DNA of 8,834 nucleotides, taken from positions 1-8,834 of the forward strand of contig JBBIRT010000129.1 of assembly GCA_037441725.1 (NCBI GenBank). Reading direction: 5' to 3'. Positions 1 to 6,253 of this stretch are shown here, in pieces. Numbering within the stretch: position 1 is the stretch's first letter; every line of letters begins with the position of its first letter. A program made the position numbers and the translations under genes. Under the pieces are notes generated by a model. That model saw nothing but the letters and a program-made list of their open reading frames with translations. It did not search any database and was not told the DNA's origin. The stretch is from JBBIRT01 sp037441725. Lineage in GTDB: Bacteria; Desulfobacterota; BSN033; UBA1163.

Positions 1-2057
1 ACCTCATTGGGAAACCTTCCATAACCATACTCTTTCTTGAGATGAGGATCAAACTCATCAAAACCTGGAGAGAGGATGATCGAACCCTCTTCAATCTCAA
101 GGACCTCATCTTTCATTGAATGGTTAATGGCTTTTGCTTCACAGGCCTTGCTGCATTCCAGACATTCAGAACATCCTCCGCATTGAAGACACCGTTGAGC
201 TTCCAGGATTACACGGTCTTGATTCAGGCCCAGATTCACTTCCTTAAAGTTTTTCCGCCCGCCTATTGGAAGGACAGAGAGGGAAGCTCTCTCCCGATAC
301 TCCACTCCAGCGATATCCATCTGAATGTAATCCTTCTGAGGCCCTTCTTCTTCTCGATTTGCCCTGAGATCCTCTCCTCTTAAATATCGGTCAATCGAGG
401 TGGCTGCCTTTCTCCCTGCGGCCAAGGCATCGATAAAAGTTTGAGGACCTGTGACCACATCCCCTCCTGCAAAGATTCCAGGAACATTGGTTTCAAGGGT
501 GAGAGGATCTACCTTGATTCCCCCCCACGGGGTGATCCCTATCCCCTCCTTCTGATCAAGAAAAGAGAGATCAGGTGACTGGCTGATGGCTGGGATGAGG
601 GTGTCAGCTTCGATGATAAATTCTGTATTAGGAATGGGGATAGGTTTGGGTCGCCCAGAATCATCCAGATCCCCTAATTCCATTCGACAGCACTCTATCC
701 CTTTGACTCTATCTTCCTCAATCAACAATCGGATCGGAGCTGTTAAGAATTCTATTTTAACCCCTTCGCGCTCTGCCTCCTCGATCTCCTCTTCTTGGGC
801 AGGCATTTCTGCCCGTGTCCGACGATAGGCGATCGTGATCTCTTTTGCTCCGAGGCGGAAGGCTGTGCGAGCAGCATCAATGGCGGCGTTTCCCCCTCCG
901 ACCACAACGACTTTTAACCCAACCTCCACGGTCTCCCCCAAGGCGACCTTCCTTAAAAAATCAACTGCAGGAAGGATTCCTTTGGCTTCCTCCCCTTTTA
1001 ATCCCAGTTTCCTGCTTCGGTGTGCCCCGGTTGCAATGAAGATGGCTTCATAACCTTGGGATTTGAGATTTTGAAGGGGAAAATCATGGCCAATAGGGGT
1101 ATTCAGTCTTAGATCCACTCCCATCTGGAGGAGGTAATTGATTTCTTTGTTGAGGATAAAGCGCGGAAGACGATATTCAGGAATACCCACAGCCAGCATT
1201 CCACCAGGGACAGGAAGGGCTTCAAAAATGGTGACCCCATAACCCTTTTTCCTCAAATCATAGGCGGCAAGTAATCCTGCAGGTCCAGACCCAACAATGG
1301 CCACCTTCTTTCCATTCTCTTCAGGCACAGTAAGATCGGTTTTATCCTCTTTTTCAGAGTCTGCAACGAACCTTTTTAAGGCGTCAATGGCAATGGATTG
1401 ATCTACCTCTTTTCTCCGACACACGGATTCACAGGGGCGGGTACAGATACGCCCAGTGATCCCTGGAAAGGGATTTTTTTGTCTGATCAAAGCCAAGGCT
1501 TCTTCAAACTTACCCACTGAAATGAGTGCAATGTATCCCTGAGCATTCACATGAATTGGACAGGTTGCCCGACAGGGTGGGGTTCCTCTCTTATCAATTC
1601 CATAGGCACTCGGCATGGCTTGGGCAAAGAGCTGATAGATGGCTGCCCGAGTGACTAATCCTTGTTCAAATTCATTAGGGATCTTTACAGGACAAACCTG
1701 GGTACAATCTCCACAGGCCTTGCAGTCTTCAAGACTCACGTAGCGGGCTTTCCTTTGGACCCGCACCTTAAAATGACCTGGGACTCCCTCAACCCTCTCC
1801 ACCCTTGAATTTGTCAAAATTTGGATATTCGGATGTCTTCCCGCATCAACCAGTTTAGGAGACATAATACACATGGAACAGTCATTGGTGGGAAAGGTCT
1901 TGTCCAATTGGGCCATTGTTCCCCCAATGCTCAGATTCTTTTCTAATAGGTAGACCTTGAAACCCGATTCAGCCAAATCCAAGGAGGTCTGGATTCCTCC
2001 AATCCCTGCACCCACAACCAAAACAGCTCCAATCGGGTTTTCATTGGGGGGATTCAT
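1..2057 (-). CDS. hdrA: HdrA-type FAD/iron-sulfur oxidoreductase with inserted GltD-like NADPH module (C-terminus beyond window)
   Basis: This is the flavin subunit of a heterodisulfide-reductase-like complex; HdrA is the usual electron-bifurcating subunit. The frame stays open for 685 codons and leaves the window, so the C-terminus is unseen. Visible in order: an N-terminal FAD motif GAGIGG (16-21); the HdrA signature DCSMCIMSPK (59-68) with Cys60 and Cys63; a [4Fe-4S] set Cys112/115/118/122. A GltD-like block follows: cysteines 162, 166, 205, 209 and 213, a second FAD motif GSGPAG (256-261), an NAD(P)H motif VGGGNAAID (386-394), YRR (411-413) typical of NADPH binding, and a closing FAD motif GIFAGGD (527-533). 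The HdrA fold then resumes with six cysteines at 623-639 and a SPGFDEFDP stretch. The ATG is 1 bp after the hdrB stop, with AGGAG at 2069-2073. The insert suggests NADPH as donor or acceptor (inference). HdrA family assignment is firm; the partner reaction is not. Confidence 0.93.
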   Translation of the reverse strand, partial: MNPPNENPIGAVLVVGAGIGGIQTSLDLAESGFKVYLLEKNLSIGGTMAQLDKTFPTNDCSMCIMSPKLVDAGRHPNIQILTNSRVERVEGVPGHFKVRVQRKARYVSLEDCKACGDCTQVCPVKIPNEFEQGLVTRAAIYQLFAQAMPSAYGIDKRGTPPCRATCPIHVNAQGYIALISVGKFEEALALIRQKNPFPGITGRICTRPCESVCRRKEVDQSIAIDALKRFVADSEKEDKTDLTVPEENGKKVAIVGSGPAGLLAAYDLRKKGYGVTIFEALPVPGGMLAVGIPEYRLPRFILNKEINYLLQMGVDLRLNTPIGHDFPLQNLKSQGYEAIFIATGAHRSRKLGLKGEEAKGILPAVDFLRKVALGETVEVGLKVVVVGGGNAAIDAARTAFRLGAKEITIAYRRTRAEMPAQEEEIEEAEREGVKIEFLTAPIRLLIEEDRVKGIECCRMELGDLDDSGRPKPIPIPNTEFIIEADTLIPAISQSPDLSFLDQKEGIGITPWGGIKVDPLTLETNVPGIFAGGDVVTGPQTFIDALAAGRKAATSIDRYLRGEDLRANREEEGPQKDYIQMDIAGVEYRERASLSVLPIGGRKNFKEVNLGLNQDRVILEAQRCLQCGGCSECLECSKACEAKAINHSMKDEVLEIEEGSIILSPGFDEFDPHLKKEYGYGRFPNE

Positions 2058-2058
2058 T

Positions 2059-2979
2059 TTACCTTATTCTCCTACTTACCTTCTGAAGTAACTCAGTGGT
2101 TCTGACGCGGTTCATCTTCAGCCCAAGCTCCTCCGGATTTAATCCCAAAGCCAAGCCTAAGAGTTGTGGATAATAAAGAATGGGTAATTTATATTCTGTT
2201 TGATAAACCTTTTCAATCTTACGTTGATTCCCCTCATACATGACATTACAAAATGGACAGATCAGGATCATCGCATCTACCTGTTGGGATTTAAGGTGGT
2301 CTAATTTTTGATGGGCCATGGCAAGGGCCACCTCCTCATCGATGGCCAATACTCCTCCACCACAACATTGGAGTTTATCCTCATAGGAAATGGATTGAGC
2401 CCCTGTGGCTTGGATCAATTCATCCAAGCTCTTAGGGTTCTCAGGATCTTCAGATGGATGATAGATGGTTGAAGGCTTTATATAGTGGCAGCCATAGTGG
2501 GGAGCCATCCGAAGTGGGGAGAGATCCATCGAAATTCTTCTTAAGATTCTTTCTTTCGTCTCCCGGAGGTTGAAAATGCGGATCAGATGGAAAACCTGAG
2601 CCCTTCCCTCATAATATAACCCCAGCCACTGGGAGAGATCCTGATTGATTCGAGCTCGAAGTTTTTCGTCATTTTGAATTTCATGGTTGGCTTCGGTCAG
2701 AGAACCACAACAAGCACTGCAGAGGGTACAGAGAGGAAGCCCCTTTTTCTCAGCCAGGGCCAGATTGCGAGCTGCCAACAGAAGATAGGCGTAATGGTGG
2801 ATGGATTTAAGGGGATAACCGCAACAACTAAACTCGGGGATATCTGAGAGATGAAGACCGAGTTCTTTGGCTACTCTTCTTGCTGAGATTTCATAATTTA
2901 AAGCCCTGACGGGCACAGTGCAGCCAACAAATAGGGTATATTCAGAATTGAAAAGATCAGCCTCTTTCCTGTTCTTCAT
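2059..2979 (-). CDS. hdrB: Heterodisulfide reductase subunit B (HdrB), CCG-domain protein
   Basis: At 306 residues it has the usual HdrB length. HdrB is the catalytic subunit, and its two cysteine-rich CCG domains bind noncubane [4Fe-4S] clusters that cleave or form disulfides. Both motifs are complete: Cys20, Cys52-Cys53, Cys84-x2-Cys87 in the N-terminal half, and Cys164, Cys205-Cys206, Cys241-x2-Cys244 in the C-terminal half. Cys90 and Cys91 lie just after the first motif. No signal peptide or membrane segment is visible, so it should be cytoplasmic. Its ATG lies inside hdrC, overlapping it by 23 bp, and no good Shine-Dalgarno precedes it, so translational coupling to hdrC is likely. No later ATG occurs before Cys20. 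The substrate cannot be read from the sequence. CoM-S-S-CoB is unlikely in a bacterium, and the lipoyl carrier of the same operon is a candidate. Confidence 0.95.
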   Translation of the reverse strand: MKNRKEADLFNSEYTLFVGCTVPVRALNYEISARRVAKELGLHLSDIPEFSCCGYPLKSIHHYAYLLLAARNLALAEKKGLPLCTLCSACCGSLTEANHEIQNDEKLRARINQDLSQWLGLYYEGRAQVFHLIRIFNLRETKERILRRISMDLSPLRMAPHYGCHYIKPSTIYHPSEDPENPKSLDELIQATGAQSISYEDKLQCCGGGVLAIDEEVALAMAHQKLDHLKSQQVDAMILICPFCNVMYEGNQRKIEKVYQTEYKLPILYYPQLLGLALGLNPEELGLKMNRVRTTELLQKVSRRIR

Positions 2980-3454
2980 GAGAGAGACCCAACTTTTTTA
3001 GGATGGTCTTTACATCGCCAATTCTACCTTGAAGTGAAGGAAGGTCTAATTCTTTTCTCTTTTCATTTTCATAATCGGTGATTTCCAAAAGACGTCCTGA
3101 TAAGGAGAGAAGATCCAATTGTGCCTGGATGGATGTTGGGAGATACCCCTCTCTGAATGCAATATTCTTAATGGCATTCATTAAATCTGGAATTCTCACA
3201 TTTTGAGGACATCTTTCAAAACAGGTGTAGCAGGAAGAACAGAGCCAAATAAATTTACTGGTGAGGACTTCCTTCTTCATCCCCAAAATAGCCATTCGAA
3301 TGATTCGCCTCGGGTTATATTGATCGGTCACCTCCCGAACAGGGCAACCGGCAGTGCAGGTGCCGCAAGAAAAACATTTTTTAATATTTTCTCCGCCTGG
3401 TTCTGAAGCAATCAGGAATTTGAATTTTGGGTCTAAGGTATTCGAATCAATCAT
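2957..3454 (-). CDS. hdrC: Heterodisulfide reductase subunit C (HdrC), 2x[4Fe-4S] electron-transfer protein
   Basis: This small ferredoxin-like subunit relays electrons between HdrA and HdrB. Its 165 residues carry two classical cysteine sets: Cys27/30/33/37, ending in a CPV motif, and Cys72/75/78/82, ending in CP. Between them is the YNPRRIIRMA helix typical of HdrC. It has no membrane segment, which separates it from membrane-bound HdrE/DsrM-type partners. The start at 3454 gives the usual 26-residue lead to the first cysteine. It lies 12 bp after the lipoyl-carrier stop. The nearest AGGAG (3475-3479) is 20 nt away, inside the upstream gene, so initiation probably depends on coupling. Family assignment is secure. 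Confidence 0.94.
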   Translation of the reverse strand: MIDSNTLDPKFKFLIASEPGGENIKKCFSCGTCTAGCPVREVTDQYNPRRIIRMAILGMKKEVLTSKFIWLCSSCYTCFERCPQNVRIPDLMNAIKNIAFREGYLPTSIQAQLDLLSLSGRLLEITDYENEKRKELDLPSLQGRIGDVKTILKKLGLSHEEQERG

Positions 3455-3466
3455 TTTATAGGGGGT

Positions 3467-3898
3467 TTATTTCTCTCCTATCTTCTTCACTCGATTGATT
3501 TCAGATTTTATAAATTCTACAAGATGTTCTCCCTGCATCAGATTCTTTAACTCCTCTTGGAGTTTGGAGGGGATAATCTTAAAGATCCAACCCTTTTCAT
3601 AAGGACTTTCATTGATCAGTTCGGGATTGTCCTCAAGGACCTGGTTGGAGGATTCCACTTTTCCAGAGACAGGAGCATAGATTCGGCCCACCCATTTCCC
3701 TGATTCCATTGAGCCACAAGGCTTCCCTTGCTCCACTTGTCTTCCCGGTGAGGGCAGTTCAACATAAACAATTTGTCCAGCCAATTTTTGGGCAAAATCG
3801 TTGGCCCCAACGGTCACAAGATGGTCTTCAATTTTTACCCAGAAATGCTCTTGGTGATAATACAGATCATCTGGAAAGGAATAACCTTCGATATCCAT
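3467..3898 (-). CDS. gcvH: GcvH-family lipoyl carrier protein, Hdr-associated (LbpA-like)
   Basis: A single lipoyl-type barrel domain of 143 residues with this start. GcvH landmarks are clear: PDDLYYHQEHFWVKIE near the N-terminus, QIVYVELP in the middle, then MESGKWVGRIYAPVSG and NPELINESPYEKGWIFKI. Lys68 aligns with the lysine that carries lipoate in H protein. Canonical H proteins usually have a small residue after this lysine, and this one has Trp69. The C-terminus carries a charged, probably helical extension. The frame is open to 3994, but I chose the ATG at 3898: the domain begins there, AAAGGGGG ends 8 nt before it, and a promoter lies inside the longer frame. No gcvT or gcvP is nearby, whereas hdrCBA follow directly, so a redox-carrier role like the LbpA proteins of sulfur-oxidising Hdr systems is more likely than glycine cleavage. 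That role is inferred. Confidence 0.88.
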   Translation of the reverse strand: MDIEGYSFPDDLYYHQEHFWVKIEDHLVTVGANDFAQKLAGQIVYVELPSPGRQVEQGKPCGSMESGKWVGRIYAPVSGKVESSNQVLEDNPELINESPYEKGWIFKIIPSKLQEELKNLMQGEHLVEFIKSEINRVKKIGEK

Positions 3899-3927
3899 TT
3901 TGAGGGCCCCCTTTCTTTTTTTCTGTG

Positions 3928-3956
3928 TATATACAATAGAAACGACCTGATCACAA
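3928..3956 (-). promoter_or_regulatory. Sigma70-like promoter for the gcvH-hdrCBA operon
   Basis: On the minus strand, TTGTGA (3951-3956) is followed after exactly 17 nt by TATATA (3928-3933). Each matches its consensus hexamer at 4 of 6 positions, including the leading TTG and TATA. Transcription would start near 3921, giving a leader of about 20-25 nt that contains AAAGGGGG (3907-3914). The promoter falls within the open frame upstream of the ATG at 3898, so the longer protein form is unlikely. It is a consensus match only. Confidence 0.5.
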
Positions 3957-3966
3957 GTCTTTTTTA

Positions 3967-3989
3967 AGAGAGCCCTGAAAAGGGCCTCT
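3967..3989. other. Small hairpin with GAAA tetraloop upstream of the operon promoter
   Basis: On the plus strand, arms 3967-3976 and 3981-3989 pair over nine base pairs with one bulged A (3971) around a GAAA loop (3977-3980). It lies about 10 bp upstream of the -35 box of the leftward promoter. Neither strand has a T run directly after the stem, so it is not a normal terminator. It could be an operator or chance; no function is claimed. Confidence 0.3.
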
Positions 3990-4030
3990 ATCAAGAAGAT
4001 CTTTTCTCCCCTGGAGGTAAAGTTGAAAAT

Positions 4031-4281
4031 GCAAGGAGACCTCTGAAAAAGTCCCTGAAAGACTGGGGAGGTGGGATTTCAAACCCTTCGAATGCGGGCT
4101 TTAGAAATGAATTTGCTAAGCGCCGTTTAAGGGAAAAATAAGTATTTTCAGGGTGTTCATCAATAGTGCCAAACGATTAGAGGTATTTGCTCTTGCCTGC
4201 CTCAGGCAGGCGAAGGCTTTTTCATCCCACCTCCCCAGTCTAAAAAGTCTTTTAAAATAGTTTTTCAGAGGTCTTCGCAAG
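4031..4281. mobile_element. MITE-like inverted-repeat element in the divergent promoter spacer
   Basis: Terminal inverted repeats pair 4035-4050 with 4261-4276 at 15 of 16 positions (GGAGACCTCTGAAAAA against GAAGACCTCTGAAAAA). A second, perfect 18-bp inverted pair lies inside: AGACTGGGGAGGTGGGAT at 4060-4077 and its complement at 4224-4241. The spacers between the pairs are unequal (9 and 19 nt). GCAA, or GCAAG if one base is shared, flanks both ends (4031-4035 and 4277-4281) and could be a target duplication. The 146-nt core has no credible reading frame and no transposase fragment I recognise. This fits a non-autonomous element mobilised in trans. It separates the two divergent promoters, so it may affect expression in either direction. 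Copies elsewhere in the genome are expected but cannot be seen here. Confidence 0.6.
4195..4211. repeat. 17-bp near-perfect palindrome inside the MITE-like element
   Basis: GCCTGCCT at 4195-4202 is the exact reverse complement of AGGCAGGC at 4204-4211, around a single central C. It lies next to the right internal repeat arm and off-centre in the element. As RNA or single-stranded DNA it would form a short GC-rich hairpin. It may be a protein-binding site or a nested repeat. Confidence 0.5.
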
Positions 4282-4287
4282 AGACTC

Positions 4288-4316
4288 TTGACAAAAAAAA
4301 GGGTAAATGGTAATTG
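4288..4316 (+). promoter_or_regulatory. Candidate promoter for the acyl-CoA synthetase gene
   Basis: A perfect TTGACA (4288-4293) lies just outside the right end of the inverted-repeat element, about 80 bp before the ATG. At 17-nt spacing the -10 position reads TAATTG (4311-4316), which is poor. A better TATATT (4328-4333) lies too far away to pair with it. The -35 is convincing and the -10 is not, so the exact start is uncertain. Confidence 0.35.
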
Positions 4317-4371
4317 AAACTGGAAATTATATTCATTTCAACCCATAGAAGAAAAGGAGGATGATGAGTTT

Positions 4372-5949
4372 ATGACAATCAGTAAATGGATGAACGTAGG
4401 GACCGTTCTTAAAATGATGGCGATGCACTACCCCAATAAAGAAGGGGCGGCAGATAAGTTTCGGAGGCTTACCTTTAAACAATGGAATGAGAGGAGTTGC
4501 CGACTGGCCAATGCCTTGATTGATTTGGGAGTGAAAAAAGGGGATCGTTTTGCCATACTGGCCTATAATTGTTTGGAATGGCTTGAAATTTACGCTGCAG
4601 CGGCTAAGGGTGGACAGATCTGTGTTCCGATTATGTTCCGTCTTGCCCCGCCAGAAATTGAGTATGTGGTCAACCATGCTGAGTGTAAAGCCTTTCTCGT
4701 GGCCAAGGAGTTTGTCCAAACAGTTAATTCCATTCGAAGCAAACTTCCTACCATTCCAAAAGAGAATTATGTCTACTGGGGAGATGATCAGACCCCAGAA
4801 GGATACCAGCATTATGAATCCCTTATGGCAGAAGCCTCTCCAGATGAGCCGGATGTGGAGGTGGATGCAGAAGATGTCTGGACCTTCATGTATACTTCAG
4901 GAACCACAGGAAAACCCAAAGGAGTGGTTCGAACTCACGAAAACTACCTTGGCCAGTATCTCTTGAGCAATCTGAACATGGGGGTAAGACCTGATGATTG
5001 TGTCATGCTGGTAATGCCAATGTGTCATGTCAACTCCATTATGTACTCTTTTGCCTATACCTATGTCAGTGCCAAATGTTTTGTTTATAACATGATCAGC
5101 TTTGATCCAGAAGATCTTTTAAGGACCATTGAGAAGGAGAAGATTACTTTTACCTCCCTGGTTCCTACCCACTATATCATGATGCTGGCACTCCCAGATG
5201 AAATTAAAAAGAGCATTGATGTGAGTTCAATTAGACAACTCCTGATCTCCTCTGCTCCGGCCAGAAGGGATACCAAATTGGCCATCATGGAATATTTTAA
5301 GAATGCTGAGCTGTGGGAGGCCTATGGATCCACTGAGGCGGGGTTAGTCACGTTACTCCGCCCAGAGGAGCAGTTTAAGAAGCTCGGTTCAATTGGGCGA
5401 GAGATCTTCGGAAGCGATCGAATCAAACTTTTAGACGAAAATGGAAACGAGGTTCCAAGAGGCCAGGTAGGGGAACTTTATTCCAGAACTGCCTCTATCT
5501 TTAAAGAATATTGGAAGGATCCAGAAAAGACCAAATCCGTTTTCAAAGGGGAGTGGTTTTCCGCCGGGGATATGGCTTATCAAGATGAGGATGGGTATTA
5601 TGTCCTGGTGGATCGTAAAGCAAACATGATCATTACAGGCGGGGAGAATGTCTTTCCCTCGGAAGTGGAAAATGTGTTGGGATCTCATCCTGCAATTAAA
5701 TATGTAGCCGTTATTGGGGTTCCCCATGAAAAATGGGGCGAATCCGTCAAAGCGGTCGTGACCCTCCATCAAGGTAAAACAGCCACAGAAAAGGAACTTA
5801 TTGATTATTGTAGAGGAAAGATCGCAGGTTATAAGATTCCGAAATCCGTGGATTTCATAAAAGATGAAGAGATGCCCATGACTCCTACAGGAAAGATCCT
5901 CCATCGAATTTTAAGGGAGCGTTATGGAAAGTGGAGTGATGTAAAGTAA
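4372..5949 (+). CDS. AMP-forming acyl-CoA synthetase (ANL superfamily, class I)
   Basis: It activates a carboxylic acid to an acyl-AMP and transfers the acyl group to CoA. At 525 residues it is full length for the family. Visible motifs: P-loop YTSGTTGKPKG (174-184); AYGSTEAG (317-324) of the adenylate site; GEWFSAGD (393-400); DRK (414-416) at the hinge; GGENVFPSEVE (423-433); and the C-terminal PTGK with catalytic Lys508. All expected catalytic residues are present. The acid-binding region includes MPMCHVNSIMYSF (215-227), which does not identify the substrate; fatty, alicyclic or aromatic acids are all possible. AAGGAGG (4354-4360) lies 11 nt before the ATG. The gene stands alone, diverging from the Hdr operon and bracketed by two inverted-repeat regions. 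It is cytoplasmic with no signal peptide. Superfamily is certain, substrate unknown. Confidence 0.95.
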   Translation: MTISKWMNVGTVLKMMAMHYPNKEGAADKFRRLTFKQWNERSCRLANALIDLGVKKGDRFAILAYNCLEWLEIYAAAAKGGQICVPIMFRLAPPEIEYVVNHAECKAFLVAKEFVQTVNSIRSKLPTIPKENYVYWGDDQTPEGYQHYESLMAEASPDEPDVEVDAEDVWTFMYTSGTTGKPKGVVRTHENYLGQYLLSNLNMGVRPDDCVMLVMPMCHVNSIMYSFAYTYVSAKCFVYNMISFDPEDLLRTIEKEKITFTSLVPTHYIMMLALPDEIKKSIDVSSIRQLLISSAPARRDTKLAIMEYFKNAELWEAYGSTEAGLVTLLRPEEQFKKLGSIGREIFGSDRIKLLDENGNEVPRGQVGELYSRTASIFKEYWKDPEKTKSVFKGEWFSAGDMAYQDEDGYYVLVDRKANMIITGGENVFPSEVENVLGSHPAIKYVAVIGVPHEKWGESVKAVVTLHQGKTATEKELIDYCRGKIAGYKIPKSVDFIKDEEMPMTPTGKILHRILRERYGKWSDVK

Positions 5950-5978
5950 TCCTCCGTTTTAAGCAGCAATCCAATCTG

Positions 5979-6006
5979 CCTCTCACTCCTTCCTTGGAGG
6001 GGGAGG
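5979..6006 (+). repeat. Hairpin downstream of the acyl-CoA synthetase gene (left end of second inverted-repeat region)
   Basis: Arms 5979-5989 and 5996-6006 form 10 of 11 pairs (one T-G wobble; mismatch A5985/G6000) around a TTCCTT loop, starting 29 nt after the stop codon. No T run follows, so it is at best a weak terminator or an mRNA 3'-end stabiliser. Its sequence resembles the terminator stem at 6208-6244, including an A/G mismatch in a similar place. Confidence 0.45.
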
Positions 6007-6244
6007 TAATACTTCACTCATTTGGGGAATTAGGCAGGGATGTCGGAGAAAATTTTATAGTGGAAACCTTAACTTGTCCCATAACTACAGAATTCCTTAG
6101 GCAATGGAAGGCAATGATTTGTTGGATGATATAACTTTTACCAACCCCTTTTTGAATCGCTCCGCTTTATAAAATTTTCGGAGATATTCCTGCCTAATTC
6201 TAATAAGGCTTCCCACTTCAGTGATGCATTACGAAGGGGGAGGC
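6006..6244. repeat. Imperfect long inverted repeat filling the synthetase-secD spacer
   Basis: The arm 6027-6059, starting GAATTAGGCAGG and ending AAAATTTTATA, matches the reverse complement of 6168-6200 at 28 of 33 positions. The 108-nt centre (6060-6167) has no credible gene. Similarity continues outward: 6006-6026 matches the complement of the segment containing GTGATGCATTAC (6221-6232) at about 16 of 21 positions, with a roughly 10-nt insertion on the right side. It shares no obvious sequence with the element at 4031-4281. No target duplication is evident. It may be a decayed non-autonomous element or a structured RNA region. Confidence 0.5.
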
Positions 6245-6253
6245 ATTTTTTTT
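6208..6253 (+). terminator. Intrinsic terminator between the acyl-CoA synthetase gene and secD
   Basis: Arms 6208-6219 and 6233-6244 pair at 11 of 12 positions (one T-G wobble, one A/G mismatch). The 13-nt loop is itself nearly palindromic (GTGATGCATTAC). Eight T residues follow at 6246-6253. This is a standard rho-independent layout on the plus strand. It would stop transcripts from the synthetase gene and insulate secD, although it lies about 260 bp beyond the synthetase stop codon. The minus strand has no T run after the stem. Confidence 0.65.

Noticed and set aside
120..1053. Several plus-strand open frames of 64-87 codons
   Set aside because: They lie antisense to hdrA, whose frame is continuous with strong motifs; their translations match no family and have no ribosome sites.
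1..3454. Assignment as a QmoABC complex or an sHdr sulfur-oxidation cluster
   Set aside because: HdrB with two CCG motifs and a soluble HdrC are present, unlike Qmo. Only one hdrC and one hdrB are seen, and HdrA carries a GltD insert, unlike the sHdr arrangement.
3467..3898. Glycine cleavage operon
   Set aside because: Only the H-like protein is present. The neighbours are Hdr genes, and no gcvT or gcvP lies within the window.
3967..3989. Terminator reading into the divergent spacer
   Set aside because: The stem is good, but neither strand has a T run after it, and it lies upstream of promoters rather than after a gene.
4078..4223. Transposase remnant or small RNA in the core of the 4031-4281 element
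   Set aside because: No frame has recognisable transposase residues, and beyond the short palindrome no structured RNA class could be recognised.
4361..4375. Four-codon mini-frame ATGATGAGTTTATGA ending across the synthetase start
   Set aside because: The Shine-Dalgarno is immediately adjacent to its ATG, so the spacing is wrong for its own translation but suits the ATG at 4372. Chance is the simpler explanation.
4333..4812. Minus-strand 159-codon frame
   Set aside because: It is antisense to the well-supported acyl-CoA synthetase gene and shows no domain, so it is a shadow frame. The 157-codon frame at 5431-5904 is the same case.
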